DNA of 64,000 nt from Lachnospiraceae bacterium MC2017 (GCA_000701625.1 JNJK01000009.1:1-64000); one strand, 5' to 3'. Shown: positions 44,915-54,629, numbered from the stretch's first letter. A program made the numbers and translations. Notes: generated by a model from the sequence alone, not told the origin.

Positions 44915-44991
44915 GAAATCCCCCTCCTGTTTATCTTACAGATAATCTTATCACATCAGGCAGGAAAAAGTATGGAAGTCTAAACTGTATC

Positions 44992-45852
44992 CTAAAAAAT
45001 TCTTTCCGGCATAGATTTTGATCTGTACTGCATCTCACTGACCTTATATACAGTAATAAATGCCTGTGGATCTATCTTATCCACGAATGCCATCAGCTTT
45101 TGGAATTCATTTTTATCTACTATGGTAATTATCTCATCATGCTCTTCCATGCGATAAGCACCTATAACTTTATAGATACTTGCTCCGCTGTGCAGCTCGT
45201 TCAATATATAGTTTCGGATTTCTTTTTCACACGGAGAAACTATACATACTCTTCGTTTAAGCTTCTGATCAAAAATAAAATGATCCAGGATCACACCGTT
45301 AAAATATGTTCCTAAAATACTCAGGATCAGGGTTTTGGAATCATATACGAGTATTGATGATACCGCAACACATAACCCGGCCGCTGACATAGCTTTTCCG
45401 AGGTCGATCCTCAGATATTTATTGAGGATCTTTGCCACGATATCCAATCCGCCCGAAGACGCATTTCTGTTGAATAATACTGCGATACCAATACTTACAA
45501 AAAATATGTAGCACAAAACATCAAGTGCCGCGTCTCCGGTAAACGAAACAAAATCCGGAAAACACTTCTCAAATACTCCTATGACCACCGGCAGCAAAAT
45601 CGATGTATATACTGTCTTATATCCAAACTCCCGTCCGCAGGTAATAAACCCGATCACCAGCAAAACCACATTCAATATCATCGTTATCGCAGATACCGGC
45701 AATGGTACAAAATTTGTAAGGACGATCGACAAACCTGATATGCTGCTGACAGATGCATGACTCGGCATGAGAAAAAAGAAAACAGCTGCTCCGATTATTA
45801 TCGTAGCTATTGTTAAAATAAGTATCTCTTTTACTATTGCAAACTTTTTCAT
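44992..45852 (-). CDS. YitT-family membrane protein
   Basis: Protein of 286 residues with five to six membrane helices followed by a C-terminal cytoplasmic DUF2179-type domain (VSPCEKEIRNYILNELHSGA to QAFITVYKVSEMQYRS). NRNASSGGLDIVAKILNKY near residue 130 is a family signature. Function is not established; transport or osmotic roles have been suggested. AAAGGAT precedes the start by 11 bases. Confidence 0.85.
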   Translation of the reverse strand: MKKFAIVKEILILTIATIIIGAAVFFFLMPSHASVSSISGLSIVLTNFVPLPVSAITMILNVVLLVIGFITCGREFGYKTVYTSILLPVVIGVFEKCFPDFVSFTGDAALDVLCYIFFVSIGIAVLFNRNASSGGLDIVAKILNKYLRIDLGKAMSAAGLCVAVSSILVYDSKTLILSILGTYFNGVILDHFIFDQKLKRRVCIVSPCEKEIRNYILNELHSGASIYKVIGAYRMEEHDEIITIVDKNEFQKLMAFVDKIDPQAFITVYKVSEMQYRSKSMPERIF

Positions 45853-45873
45853 AACCTTAAAAATCCTTTTCCG

Positions 45874-47610
45874 TCACTCCTTAAACTGCATTTCATAAAG
45901 ACCGCGGTATATTCCCTGACTTTCCATTAGTTCATCGTGTGTTCCCTGTTCTGCTATTCCCGTGTCTGTTAGTACCAGTATCTTCTCTGCATTTCTGATC
46001 GTAGAAAGCCGGTGTGCTATGACGATTGTAGTTCTGTTCGCAGCAAGCGTTTCCAGACTATCCTGAACGACCTTTTCTGATTCATTATCAAGCGCCGAAG
46101 TTGCTTCGTCAAAGATCAGTATCGGAGGGTTCTTCAAAAATACTCTTGCTATAGACAATCTCTGCTTCTGTCCGCCTGAAAGCTTCACACCGCGCTGTCC
46201 GATATCTGTATCGTAGCCATCCGGCATCCCCATGATAAAATCATGCGCATTAGCATTTTTCGCAGCTTCTATCACTTCTTCTCTCGTCGCATCCGGACGA
46301 CCATAAAGGATATTCTCATATATCGTTCCTGAAAAGAGATATACATCCTGCTGAACTATGCCTATCTGATTCCGAAGACTCTTAAGCTTTACATCACGGA
46401 TATCAATACCATCTATTGATATAGCGCCGCTCGTTACATCATAGAATCTTGGAATCAATGAGCACAGGGTACTTTTTCCTGCTCCAGATGAACCTACAAG
46501 AGCATAATAGGCTCCTGCCGGTACTGTGAGATTCACATTAGTCAGAACAGATTCTTCTGCATCCTCATACTTGAATGAAACATCTGAGAACTCAATTTCT
46601 CCCTTTTTTACATCGAGATTTACAGCGCCTTTCCTGTCCTCAATGTCAGGAATCGTATCCATGATCTCACGAAACCTTTCAAATCCTGTATATCCATTTT
46701 GAAACTGTTCTGTGAAATTGATGAGAGTATTGATTGGCTCTGTGAGTACGCTAATATAAAGCATAAAGGTGACAAGGTCTGTAGCCGTAACGCTTTTTCC
46801 CGCTATCAATATGATTCCCGTCACTATGACAGCAACCTGGATAATCGTAGTGAATGATCCGACTCCCGCCTGAAAAGTTCCCATATAGAAATAGCTGTTT
46901 TTCTTCGCATTCAAAAATCCAAGATTACCGACTTTGAACTTTTCATTTTCTATATCTTCATTGGCAAAAGATTTTACGACTCGGATTCCGGCAAGATTAT
47001 CCTCTATCTGTCCGTTGATCTCTGCTATCTTTTCTCTGTTCCGTCTGAAGGCTCTCCGCATCCTCTTATTCAGAACATACGCAAAAATAAACATGGGCGG
47101 CAGAACTACTATTGCTGCGATCGAAAGCTTCCAGTTGATAGACACCAGTATAATTATTGCTCCAAGGATCTTTATCACGGATAGAATGATATTTTCCGGA
47201 CCGTGATGCATGAGCTCAGTTATATCAAAGAGATCTGTAGTGATCCTTGACATAAGTGCTCCGACTTTCTGATTATCATAGAATGTAAAGGAAAGCTTCT
47301 GTAAATGATCGAATATCTCCGCACGCATATCGTATTCGATTTTTGTCCCCATCACGTGACCGACATTTGATATGTAAAATTTGCATCCAAAGTCCACAAT
47401 TATCATGACTATGAGACCTGCTGCGATCCACTTTCCCTGTGACAGTATCACCTCCGGAGATTCATGGATAAGCGATGATGTAACATAGCGCACAATAAGC
47501 GGAATTATCAGTACGATTCCTGCAGATATTGCTGCGAAAAGCAGATCAAGCCAGAAAACAGCTTTATACTTTCCGTAATATGCGATCATTGTTTTTAAGT
47601 TTTTTAACAT
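45874..47610 (-). CDS. ABC transporter, fused permease and ATPase (MsbA/BmrA type)
   Basis: Half-transporter of 578 residues working as a homodimer. Six membrane helices occupy residues 1-310, then the ATPase with Walker A VGSSGAGKSTLCSLI near 377, signature LSGGQKQRLSIARVF near 480 and Walker B ILIFDEATSALD near 500. Likely exports lipids or drugs. It is one gene followed closely by the YitT gene. A palindrome in its promoter (47670-47681) suggests a MarR-like repressor encoded elsewhere. Confidence 0.92.
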   Translation of the reverse strand: MLKNLKTMIAYYGKYKAVFWLDLLFAAISAGIVLIIPLIVRYVTSSLIHESPEVILSQGKWIAAGLIVMIIVDFGCKFYISNVGHVMGTKIEYDMRAEIFDHLQKLSFTFYDNQKVGALMSRITTDLFDITELMHHGPENIILSVIKILGAIIILVSINWKLSIAAIVVLPPMFIFAYVLNKRMRRAFRRNREKIAEINGQIEDNLAGIRVVKSFANEDIENEKFKVGNLGFLNAKKNSYFYMGTFQAGVGSFTTIIQVAVIVTGIILIAGKSVTATDLVTFMLYISVLTEPINTLINFTEQFQNGYTGFERFREIMDTIPDIEDRKGAVNLDVKKGEIEFSDVSFKYEDAEESVLTNVNLTVPAGAYYALVGSSGAGKSTLCSLIPRFYDVTSGAISIDGIDIRDVKLKSLRNQIGIVQQDVYLFSGTIYENILYGRPDATREEVIEAAKNANAHDFIMGMPDGYDTDIGQRGVKLSGGQKQRLSIARVFLKNPPILIFDEATSALDNESEKVVQDSLETLAANRTTIVIAHRLSTIRNAEKILVLTDTGIAEQGTHDELMESQGIYRGLYEMQFKE

Positions 47611-47659
47611 TTATTCCGTCCTGTCTGTATTATTGTTGCTTAAAATCATAATGATAATA

Positions 47660-47687
47660 ATAATAGCAAGCAATTAATTGCAGTCAA
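47660..47687 (-). promoter_or_regulatory. ABC transporter promoter with MarR-like palindrome
   Basis: Minus strand -35 TTGACT (47682-47687), 16-base spacer, -10 TATTAT (47660-47665). The perfect palindrome GCAATTAATTGC (47670-47681) fills the spacer, the usual place and shape for MarR-family operators of efflux genes. Confidence 0.5.
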
Positions 47688-47722
47688 GTCAATTTTTTGC
47701 GATTCACTTTCGCTTTTTTCCT

Positions 47723-49048
47723 CTAAAACATGATCGTTATAGTAGTCCCTACACCCGGAGCGCTGTCGAGTTCTATGCTTGCATCATGTATTTCAACAAT
47801 GTGCTTTACAATAGCAAGTCCAAGTCCGGTTCCACCTGTCGCTTTTGATCTGCTCTTGTCAACTCTGTAGAATCTCTCAAATACTCTTTGCTGATCAGCC
47901 GCCGGAATTCCTATTCCATTATCTTTTATGATCAGACAAGCAGTATTATCTATAGTATTAACTGATACCAAAACTTTTCCACCCGGATTATTATATCTAA
48001 TAGCATTTTGAACCAGATTCTCAATAAGTTCCTTTATCAATTCTCTATTTCCATGTATAGCACTTTCTTTACCCTCAATGGCTATACTGATATCTTTCAG
48101 CTTTGCATTCACTGTCAGCTCATTGACACATTCATGAGCCACTTCGTACAGATCGATTTTCTCGAATGCTATCCCATGATCTACTCTGTCAAGTTCTGAG
48201 AGTTTTATGATATCGTTAATTAGTGCAAGCAGTCTGTTTGCATTTTTACGAATTTCCTGATAGAAATGATTCTTTTTCTCCTCTCCGACCATACCACCTT
48301 CTAATAGTTCTGCATAACCAGAAATCGCTGTAAGCGGAGTCTTTAACTCATGAGAGACATTTGCTGTGAAATCTTGCCTTGCCTTTGCTGCAGCAAGCAC
48401 ATCCGTGTGCTGAGATCTTAGCATTTCAGAAATAGGATCCAATTCCTTATATGGAGATTCATAGTCGGAATTTTCAAGATTTGAAACCATTACTTCAATT
48501 GGTTTCAATAACTGCTTCGTAAGTAGATGTGAGATCACTACACACATAGAAATGATCATCAGGATGATAAAAGTAATAATAGGAGCTGCTGATACAAATA
48601 CAGCCCAAAGGCTTTGAGCATTCGTTGCTACTCTGAGCACAGTTCCATTATCCAGGAGAACAGCATAATAGAATGTATTTTTGTTCATTGTATCTGATCT
48701 TCTGACAGCCTCTCCCACTCCGCCGATAAAAGCTTCTTGTATTTCCGGCCTGTCATTATGATTCTTTAGAGATCCCGTCGATGCATCGTTATCATATAGC
48801 ACCGTTCCATCCTCTGCGATCCATGTAACACGAAGTTCTTCGATATCCGTAGACAGATCGATCTCATTTATATCAATATTTACAGACTCAAAATAATGAG
48901 TATCTCTTAAAAGCTTGGCATTAACAGACAGATCTGCCCGGATCCGTCTCTGAAACAACCCATAATATATAATTGTAATCCCGACAACAGTGGCAATAAC
49001 CGCCAGAACAGCAATTCCAACCAGCCTTGTATTTATTTTGTTTTTCAT
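47723..49048 (-). CDS. PhoR-like sensor histidine kinase
   Basis: Membrane kinase of 441 residues. Helix 1 (IAVLAVIATVVGITIIYYGLF), an extracellular segment of about 130 residues, helix 2 (IITFIILMIISMCVVISHLL), HAMP-like linker, phosphoacceptor His in FTANVSHELKTPLTAISGY near residue 230, then N, G1 and G2 boxes (NLVQNAIRYNNPGG, IIKDNGIGIP, GTGLGLAIVKH). Its start overlaps the regulator stop by 4 bases. The nearby Na/Pi cotransporter with a Pho-like box suggests phosphate sensing. Length is close to PhoR. Confidence 0.9.
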   Translation of the reverse strand: MKNKINTRLVGIAVLAVIATVVGITIIYYGLFQRRIRADLSVNAKLLRDTHYFESVNIDINEIDLSTDIEELRVTWIAEDGTVLYDNDASTGSLKNHNDRPEIQEAFIGGVGEAVRRSDTMNKNTFYYAVLLDNGTVLRVATNAQSLWAVFVSAAPIITFIILMIISMCVVISHLLTKQLLKPIEVMVSNLENSDYESPYKELDPISEMLRSQHTDVLAAAKARQDFTANVSHELKTPLTAISGYAELLEGGMVGEEKKNHFYQEIRKNANRLLALINDIIKLSELDRVDHGIAFEKIDLYEVAHECVNELTVNAKLKDISIAIEGKESAIHGNRELIKELIENLVQNAIRYNNPGGKVLVSVNTIDNTACLIIKDNGIGIPAADQQRVFERFYRVDKSRSKATGGTGLGLAIVKHIVEIHDASIELDSAPGVGTTITIMF

Positions 49049-49713
49049 TCAATCACATACCCTACATTTCTGATCGTTTTTATCCTTGTTCCATAAGCCC
49101 CAAGCTTTTGGCGAAGGGTCTTCACATGCATGTCGATTGTTCTTGTCTCTCCTTCATAATCAGTACCCCAGACCACATCCATTATCATTTCTCTCGTCAG
49201 GACGATTCCTCTATTTGCTACAAATAACGACAATAGCTCATATTCCTTATATGTTAATCCCACTGTCTTTCTGTCTATCGATACCTCACGTTTCTCGTTA
49301 TTAATAACGAGCTCATCCAGGCGTAATTCTTTTACCTCTTCAGATAGAGTTCTCCTAAGTAATGCCTTTACTCTTGAAATGAGTTCCATAACGGAAAATG
49401 GTTTCTTTATATAATCGTCTGCTCCATCTTCAATGCCCTTAACCAGATCAAGCTCGGATGTCTTGGCAGTTACCATTATGACCGGTAATTTCTTAGTGTC
49501 AGGATTTCTACGGATTTTCCTTACGATCTCATTCCCGCTTTCATCGGGAAGCATGATATCGACCAGGCAAAGATCGGGTATTACTTCTTCTGTTTTTTTG
49601 TAAAAATCCTTTGCGCAATTAAAGCCCAACACTTTGTGTCCTGCATTCATGAGGGCAAATTCTTCTATTTCCCTTATACTGTCATCATCTTCAATAATAT
49701 AAATAAGTGCCAT
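49045..49713 (-). CDS. PhoB/PhoP-like response regulator
   Basis: OmpR-family regulator of 222 residues. Receiver with acidic pair EDD at the N-terminus, phosphorylated Asp in LCLVDIMLPDESGNE near residue 52, Lys in DYIKKPFSVMEL near 101; the C-terminal winged helix has RTIDMHVKTLRQKLGAYG near 190. Partner of the overlapping kinase gene. Probably binds the 11-bp-phased repeat at 51731-51747. Confidence 0.92.
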   Translation of the reverse strand: MALIYIIEDDDSIREIEEFALMNAGHKVLGFNCAKDFYKKTEEVIPDLCLVDIMLPDESGNEIVRKIRRNPDTKKLPVIMVTAKTSELDLVKGIEDGADDYIKKPFSVMELISRVKALLRRTLSEEVKELRLDELVINNEKREVSIDRKTVGLTYKEYELLSLFVANRGIVLTREMIMDVVWGTDYEGETRTIDMHVKTLRQKLGAYGTRIKTIRNVGYVIE

Positions 49714-49740
49714 TATCCTGCTCTGCCTTTTCCATTTTCA

Positions 49741-49873
49741 TATCTGTTCAGTAACTTCACTGATACGATTCGCATGCCCATTCAAATTTGCCTTCGGCAA
49801 AGGGCTTGCTCACTCACACATCATGTTCTTACGTCCTCAGCAGCAAGCGCTTCGGACTGTCATAAACTGTTAC
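49741..49873. repeat. long intergenic repeat, copy A
   Basis: Begins TATCTGTTCAGTAAC and ends ACTGTTAC. It aligns over its length with 53541-53674, sharing long blocks such as TTTGCCTTCGGCAAAGGGC and GTCCTCAGCAGCAAG. Its right end supplies the last codons and stop of the Na/Pi cotransporter gene. Confidence 0.75.
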
Positions 49874-51656
49874 CTAATTTCTTTATTTCCTTCTTCGTTA
49901 ATGGATATTTTTTTAGCAACTCCTCATATTCATTATAAAAAGAAGCACTCTCTTCATCAGAAAAATTCTTATAATATCCATGTGTACTGTAATCATTATC
50001 ATTGATAGTGATAAGCTCTAACGCAATATTTGAACAATGATCAGAAACTCTTTCCAACCCCGTCAAAATATCTTCAAGAATAAATCCCATCTCAATAGAA
50101 CATTTTCCTTTTTTGAGTCTTTTTATATGATTCTCTTTTATTCGCTTCGTAAGAGTATCTATCACTTCCTCTAAAGGCTCTACATGAGCTGCATTCTCAC
50201 TATTATCATTACAAAAGCTATCTTTCGTCAGAGCGCAAATATCTCTCACTGCATTGTGTATTGCCGCGATTTCGCGTCTTGCAGACTGTGAAAAAGATAA
50301 TTCCTTCGTATGGATCTCCTCTGCCGAATTCGCAATATCAAGGGCATGATCTGAAATTCTTTCAAAATCACTAATACTGTGTAAAATCACAGACATGCTC
50401 CTGCTGTCTTCAACAGAAATATTTTTACTTGATAATTTCACAAGATATGAACCAAGTACATCTTCATACTTATCAACCACCGATTCAAGTCTGACAACTT
50501 CTTTTACACTATCAGAAGTGTAATTCAAAAGAGCATCTGTTGCCAGCTCGATTGATTTTTGAACAACCTCTGCCATCTCTCTTGCTTTCGCCCTGCATAA
50601 TTCCATCGCAAAAGCCGGACTATCAAGAAATCTCTCATCAATATAAACATTAATTTCTTCAGGGTCTTCTTTTTCATTATTCCCGGATATCGTAATTTCT
50701 GCTAATCTAACAAGACCATCAGAAAGCGGAAACAAACAAATCGTCGCACCTATATTAAAAAGGCTGTGGATCAAAGCTATTCCTGCTGCATTAGCCGATC
50801 GGCCTAAAAATGCGAAATCTACAAATGCATTTATTGAATAAAATGCGATCATAAATAATGCTGTACCTATAAGATTGAAATACAAATGTATCATAGCTGC
50901 TCTTCTGGCATTCTTATTAGCTCCAATGGAAGAGATTATGCTGGTTACGCATGTTCCAATGTTCTGTCCCATGATGATCGGCAGCGCCACAGAATAATGA
51001 ACTGCACCTGTCGCGCACAGAGCCTGCAATATACCTACAGAAGCTGAAGAACTCTGTATGATCGCCGTAATAACGGCGCCAACTATCATTCCAAGAACCG
51101 GATTGCTAAATGCAGTCATTATGTTGGTAAAAGAGGGATTATCCGCAAGTCCTGATACTGCCCCACTCATGGTTTCCATACCAAACATCAAAATTGCAAA
51201 TCCAAGTAATATTCCGCCTGCATCCTTCTTTTTTGACTCTTCCTTACTCGTCATCAAAAAAATAATACCAATAGCTGCAAGAACAGGCGAAAAAGAGGAT
51301 GGCTTTAATAGCTTTAACCAGATGGTGCTGCCTTCTATCCCCGTAAGCGATAACATCCACGAGGTGATCGTGGTTCCAATGTTTGCCCCCATAATAACCC
51401 CTACCGCCTGCGATAATTTCATGATCCCTGAATTAACAAAGCCTACTACCATAACTGTAGTGGCTGATGAGGACTGTATTACAGCGGTGACACCGGCGCC
51501 TAAAAGCACTGCAAAAATCCGTTTCGTAGTTAGTTTTTCCAGAATTTTTTCTAACTTTCCTCCAGCCATCTTGGAAAGTCCATTTCCCATAACACTCATT
51601 CCATACAGAAAAAGTGATAAGCCTCCAATCATATTTAAAACACAAAAAATGTCCAT
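49860..51656 (-). CDS. Na/Pi cotransporter with PhoU-like domain
   Basis: Membrane protein of 598 residues. Two related repeats of Na/Pi-cotransporter type carry VTAVIQSSSATTVMVVGFVN near residue 60 and VITAIIQSSSASVGILQAL near 195 (QSSSA motifs). The last 220 residues form a helical PhoU-like cytoplasmic domain with two similar halves. It imports phosphate. The ATG at 51656 has GAAAGGA 8 bases upstream and was chosen over a TTG. Two Pho-box repeats lie about 75 bases upstream, which ties it to the two-component pair next door. Confidence 0.9.
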   Translation of the reverse strand: MDIFCVLNMIGGLSLFLYGMSVMGNGLSKMAGGKLEKILEKLTTKRIFAVLLGAGVTAVIQSSSATTVMVVGFVNSGIMKLSQAVGVIMGANIGTTITSWMLSLTGIEGSTIWLKLLKPSSFSPVLAAIGIIFLMTSKEESKKKDAGGILLGFAILMFGMETMSGAVSGLADNPSFTNIMTAFSNPVLGMIVGAVITAIIQSSSASVGILQALCATGAVHYSVALPIIMGQNIGTCVTSIISSIGANKNARRAAMIHLYFNLIGTALFMIAFYSINAFVDFAFLGRSANAAGIALIHSLFNIGATICLFPLSDGLVRLAEITISGNNEKEDPEEINVYIDERFLDSPAFAMELCRAKAREMAEVVQKSIELATDALLNYTSDSVKEVVRLESVVDKYEDVLGSYLVKLSSKNISVEDSRSMSVILHSISDFERISDHALDIANSAEEIHTKELSFSQSARREIAAIHNAVRDICALTKDSFCNDNSENAAHVEPLEEVIDTLTKRIKENHIKRLKKGKCSIEMGFILEDILTGLERVSDHCSNIALELITINDNDYSTHGYYKNFSDEESASFYNEYEELLKKYPLTKKEIKKLGNSL

Positions 51657-51730
51657 ACAAATTCCTTTCAAATTTTATCCTTCACATCTATTAGGATAAA
51701 ATCAGAAAGTAAAATGTATGGACATAGTTA

Positions 51731-51747
51731 TGTAAAATCTATGTAAA
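51731..51747 (-). promoter_or_regulatory. Pho-box-like direct repeat
   Basis: On the minus strand TTTACA-TAGAT-TTTACA, that is two hexamers 11 bp apart as in PhoP/PhoB boxes (TTAACA-N5 repeats in Bacillus). It lies 75-91 bases before the Na/Pi cotransporter start. Confidence 0.55.
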
Positions 51748-51796
51748 ATTCCGTTATGTAACTATAACCGAAGCACAAACGCAGCCTCAGGCTGTG

Positions 51797-51835
51797 TGTT
51801 ACTGTTTACTCGCTTACAGCTCGTTCACATAACGG
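51797..51835. repeat. intergenic palindromic repeat, copy 2 (short type)
   Basis: Copy of the 39-bp stretch at 2241-2279, starting TGTTACTGTTTACTCGCTTA. Confidence 0.55.
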
Positions 51836-51850
51836 CTGTGGCTCTAATGT

Positions 51851-52205
51851 TCAGACTTCACTTTCGTTCGTCTTCACAAAGAGCGCACATGTTTCGACGC
51901 ATGAACCATTGTCCAAACTAATCTTCATATCCTTTGAAATAATCGGAAGTTTGAATTCTATAGACTTAAGCCACTGACCATTGTCCTGTCCTTCTTCGTA
52001 AATCTCAATCCTCTTTATAAACTGTGTCAGGAATTCTCTTCTCTCCGCTTCATTCATAGGTTCATACATTTTATCAAAAAATATAAGGGCCTTGTAAATG
52101 TTATCTCCGCAAACTTTTTCTGCCAGAATAGACCGCTTCTTAGCTTTAGCCTCTACTAAGGCATTTTCCAACTCTTCTATTTTGTCATAAGCATTTCTTA
52201 CCCGC
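51851..52205 (-). pseudogene. C-terminal stump of a large serine recombinase
   Basis: About 117 codons starting near NAYDKIEELENALVEAKAKK and ending with stop after KTNESEV. The run NIYKALIFFDKMYEPMNEAE, then FLTQFIKRIEIYEEGQ and WLKSIEFKLP is typical of the extreme C-terminus of large serine recombinases from Firmicutes mobile elements. The catalytic and zinc domains are missing, and the upstream sequence turns directly into the end of the ORF6N gene. A relic of an integrated element. Confidence 0.7.
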
Positions 52206-52960
52206 ATCCTTAAGAGAAGCTCCGATATGATATCCCTCAGTGTCATCTATAATCAGGAAACGATCATGAAATGCCGTTGTCTTTTTTACTGTTAATGCGG
52301 GATACTGCGCATTGAAATTATTAATATCCTGCACAGATATCTTTGCACTAGGAAGCGTATACACAAAAACATTAACGCCTGCTTTTTTCTTTGCTATTAT
52401 GTTTAATGTAATTACATCAACGTATCCATCAATCAAAATAATTTCCTTTTTAGCGTGTCCGATAATATCTGTAAGCAGGATAAACGCATCAAAAATCTGA
52501 CCATCAAAGAAAATCTTCTGATTACTTTCCTCGTGCTCCGCCATATATTCAAATATTTTACTGATTTTTTCATCAGAACTCTTTTGATATTCAAATTGTT
52601 TCAACTCAATTGCATTAATTTTTTCAAACATAAGAGCATTATTAGCTATGAAATGTCGCATTTCCTTAAATGCACGCATAATATTAATGCTTTGTTTCGT
52701 GGCTAATTCCCCTTTTAGAACAGTTGCTAGCATATAGATACCTTGTTCTGTAAATGCATAGGGCAAACTTCTTGACATAGCATTCTTAATTGCGGTGACA
52801 TTTTGGCACCGCAAATTTTCATACTCATCCTTTGTAAGCTGAAACATAAAATCTTCAGGAAAACGCTCAATATTTCTCTTAACTTGGCGATTTAAGTATT
52901 TCACCATATCCATAAATAATTGCCAAATCACTACAGAAAATAGAGATCATCACCAATTTC
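52185..52960 (-). pseudogene. ORF6N-domain protein, truncated and frameshifted
   Basis: The readable frame has about 240 residues: ORF6N DNA-binding part VKRNIERFPEDFMFQLTKDE, a linker, and a C-terminal PLD-like region ending FHDRFLIIDDTEGYHIGASL. Just upstream, in another frame, SDLAIIYGYGEILK can be read, which is the missing earlier piece of ORF6N, so one frameshift lies near 52912. The true N-terminus is lost at about 52960. The 3' end is cut at GKK and fused to the recombinase stump. Related proteins are phage or island genes. Confidence 0.65.
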
Positions 52961-52977
52961 CTGTAGATGAACTTGGA

Positions 52978-53538
52978 TTGGATGATGATACTGTAGAATT
53001 ATTAAAAAGCGGCAAACTCAATGTCCGCCTGATCTGTGAAATGATAAAGCATCCAGAATTTCTAAATTTCCTTTCAGACATGGAGATCTACGTTGATAAT
53101 CTTGCCGGAATGCAATTTCGTAATCTAAACAAAATGATCGAACAGACGCGGATCCGACTTCAAAATAACGGTGTGCCCGACAGCGACCATTACATGAAAA
53201 CCTTGGAAAAAGCTTCCATCTCCGAGGACAATTATTTTAATAATCTTCTCGGAAACGATATTGTTAAAATAGCAAAAGATATACGTGATTCTCACAGCAT
53301 TGATTCAGAAACCGGTGATCCAATAACTCCTGTAGATGATATACTCGGCACATTTGAGGAACTAAAAAAAGCGGATAATTCCACACAGACTCAAATGGTC
53401 ATGTATAGCAAACTCTTTAAGATTAATTTCACTAAAATGGATCCTTATGAATTTAAGACCTTTACAGATATCCTTCAGCGATATTCCGACCTCTGCAAAC
53501 CTGTTAAAGGAAACGGACGCGGCAAAAAGAAAAGATAA
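52978..53538 (+). pseudogene. 5'-truncated gene of unknown function
   Basis: Helical protein of about 186 codons from LDDDTVELLKSGKLNVRLIC to KGNGRGKKKR. The only usable first codon is TTG without a ribosome site, and the frame continues upstream (NRDHHQFPVDELGL), so the gene has probably lost its 5' end where it meets the ORF6N remnant. I do not recognise a family. Its last codons contain the 18-bp sequence repeated at 61863. Confidence 0.5.
53508..53525. repeat. 18-bp direct repeat, left copy
   Basis: AGGAAACGGACGCGGCAA, found again in the same orientation at 61863-61880. The two copies bracket the LytTR system and the small-protein operons. Confidence 0.6.
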
Positions 53539-53540
53539 CG

Positions 53541-53674
53541 TATCTGTTCAGTACCCTCACAGATACTGCTTCGCATGCCCATGGAAATTTGCCTTCGGCA
53601 AAGGGCATGCTCACTCCCACCTCATATTCTCACGTCCTCAGCAGCAAGTGCTTCGGACTGTGCTGAACAGTTAC
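53541..53674. repeat. long intergenic repeat, copy B
   Basis: 134 bp with near-inverted tips, TATCTGTTCAGTA and TGCTGAACAGTTAC. Aligns with 49741-49873. No gene inside; a fold of the whole element is likely. Confidence 0.75.
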
Positions 53675-53753
53675 AAGCTAACACATAAAGGCGCACCCAC
53701 ACCTGTCAAAACGAGCAGGTATGGACGTGCGCCCTTAGTTATTAATGGAAAAT

Positions 53754-54629
53754 TTATCTTAACCACTGTTTTGCCAAATCCACCATTTTTTCAATATCGT
53801 TCATATCACGATCTATAGAAACACTCGAATCCGATCTCATCCTATCCGGATATATTGCATCATATGCCGGCTTCATAAGTTTCTGATAGAATGCCTTAAA
53901 ATCATCCATGCCACTTTGATTTGTTATATCAACTTCTCTTACTTTCTTTTGAAGAGAATCTATCAATTCCTGATTTGTTTCAACACTTGTTACTGCAGAT
54001 GTTCCGGAAGGTCTTCTTCCAAATAGACGTTCCATCTCATTCTTAGCAGCCTCAGGTATAACTTGTCTCGCTCCCCAATATGTTCTTGCCGATTCATCAT
54101 CATTCTGAACATAATTGGATTTTGATATTAACTCATTGTTTCTATCAACCAGACGGCTATTATAATCCTTCATTGCTTTAACTATAACCTGCCTCTGATC
54201 CTCGGAAAAAGAAGCAGCACATTTATCCACTAAGCTCTCAGCCAATGCCATTTTTGTATGATCACTATAACTCAAAGTGCCTTGCTTTAATTGACTGGTC
54301 ATCCCTGTAACCAGATTGCGAGCTGACTCAAATTCTTCTTCCGAAAAATCAACTTTTCCTATACGATATGCACCTTCACCGTTTTTGCTAACAGGTATAT
54401 CCGTTCTGTATAAAGTGCTCACTGGATGGTTGTTCCATGACTGTCTAACCTTATCTAATTCTTCCGCACCCAAAGCAGATATTTCTACTGTAACGGCTTG
54501 GCCGCCTAATGAGCCTGAATCCTTTGGGGTATTTTCTTTTATTGAACTTATTTTTTCAACAAAAGATGCCTGTATCTTATGCTGATAGTCTGCTGACTTG
54601 TCTATACTTACCGAATTTATGATATTCAT
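53754..54629 (-). CDS. cytoplasmic-style helical protein of the LytTR-controlled set
   Basis: Protein of 291 residues, no signal peptide or membrane segment, mostly helical. It begins MNIINSVSIDKSADYQHKIQ, with a beta-like part GQAVTVEISALGAEELDKV near residue 44 and helices to the end. I do not recognise the family. It is the second gene of an operon with the 54709 gene (79 bases apart), under the paired sites at 55624. A hairpin with an AGGA loop sits before its ribosome site. Possibly exported by a non-Sec route; this is inference. Confidence 0.65.
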   Translation of the reverse strand: MNIINSVSIDKSADYQHKIQASFVEKISSIKENTPKDSGSLGGQAVTVEISALGAEELDKVRQSWNNHPVSTLYRTDIPVSKNGEGAYRIGKVDFSEEEFESARNLVTGMTSQLKQGTLSYSDHTKMALAESLVDKCAASFSEDQRQVIVKAMKDYNSRLVDRNNELISKSNYVQNDDESARTYWGARQVIPEAAKNEMERLFGRRPSGTSAVTSVETNQELIDSLQKKVREVDITNQSGMDDFKAFYQKLMKPAYDAIYPDRMRSDSSVSIDRDMNDIEKMVDLAKQWLR

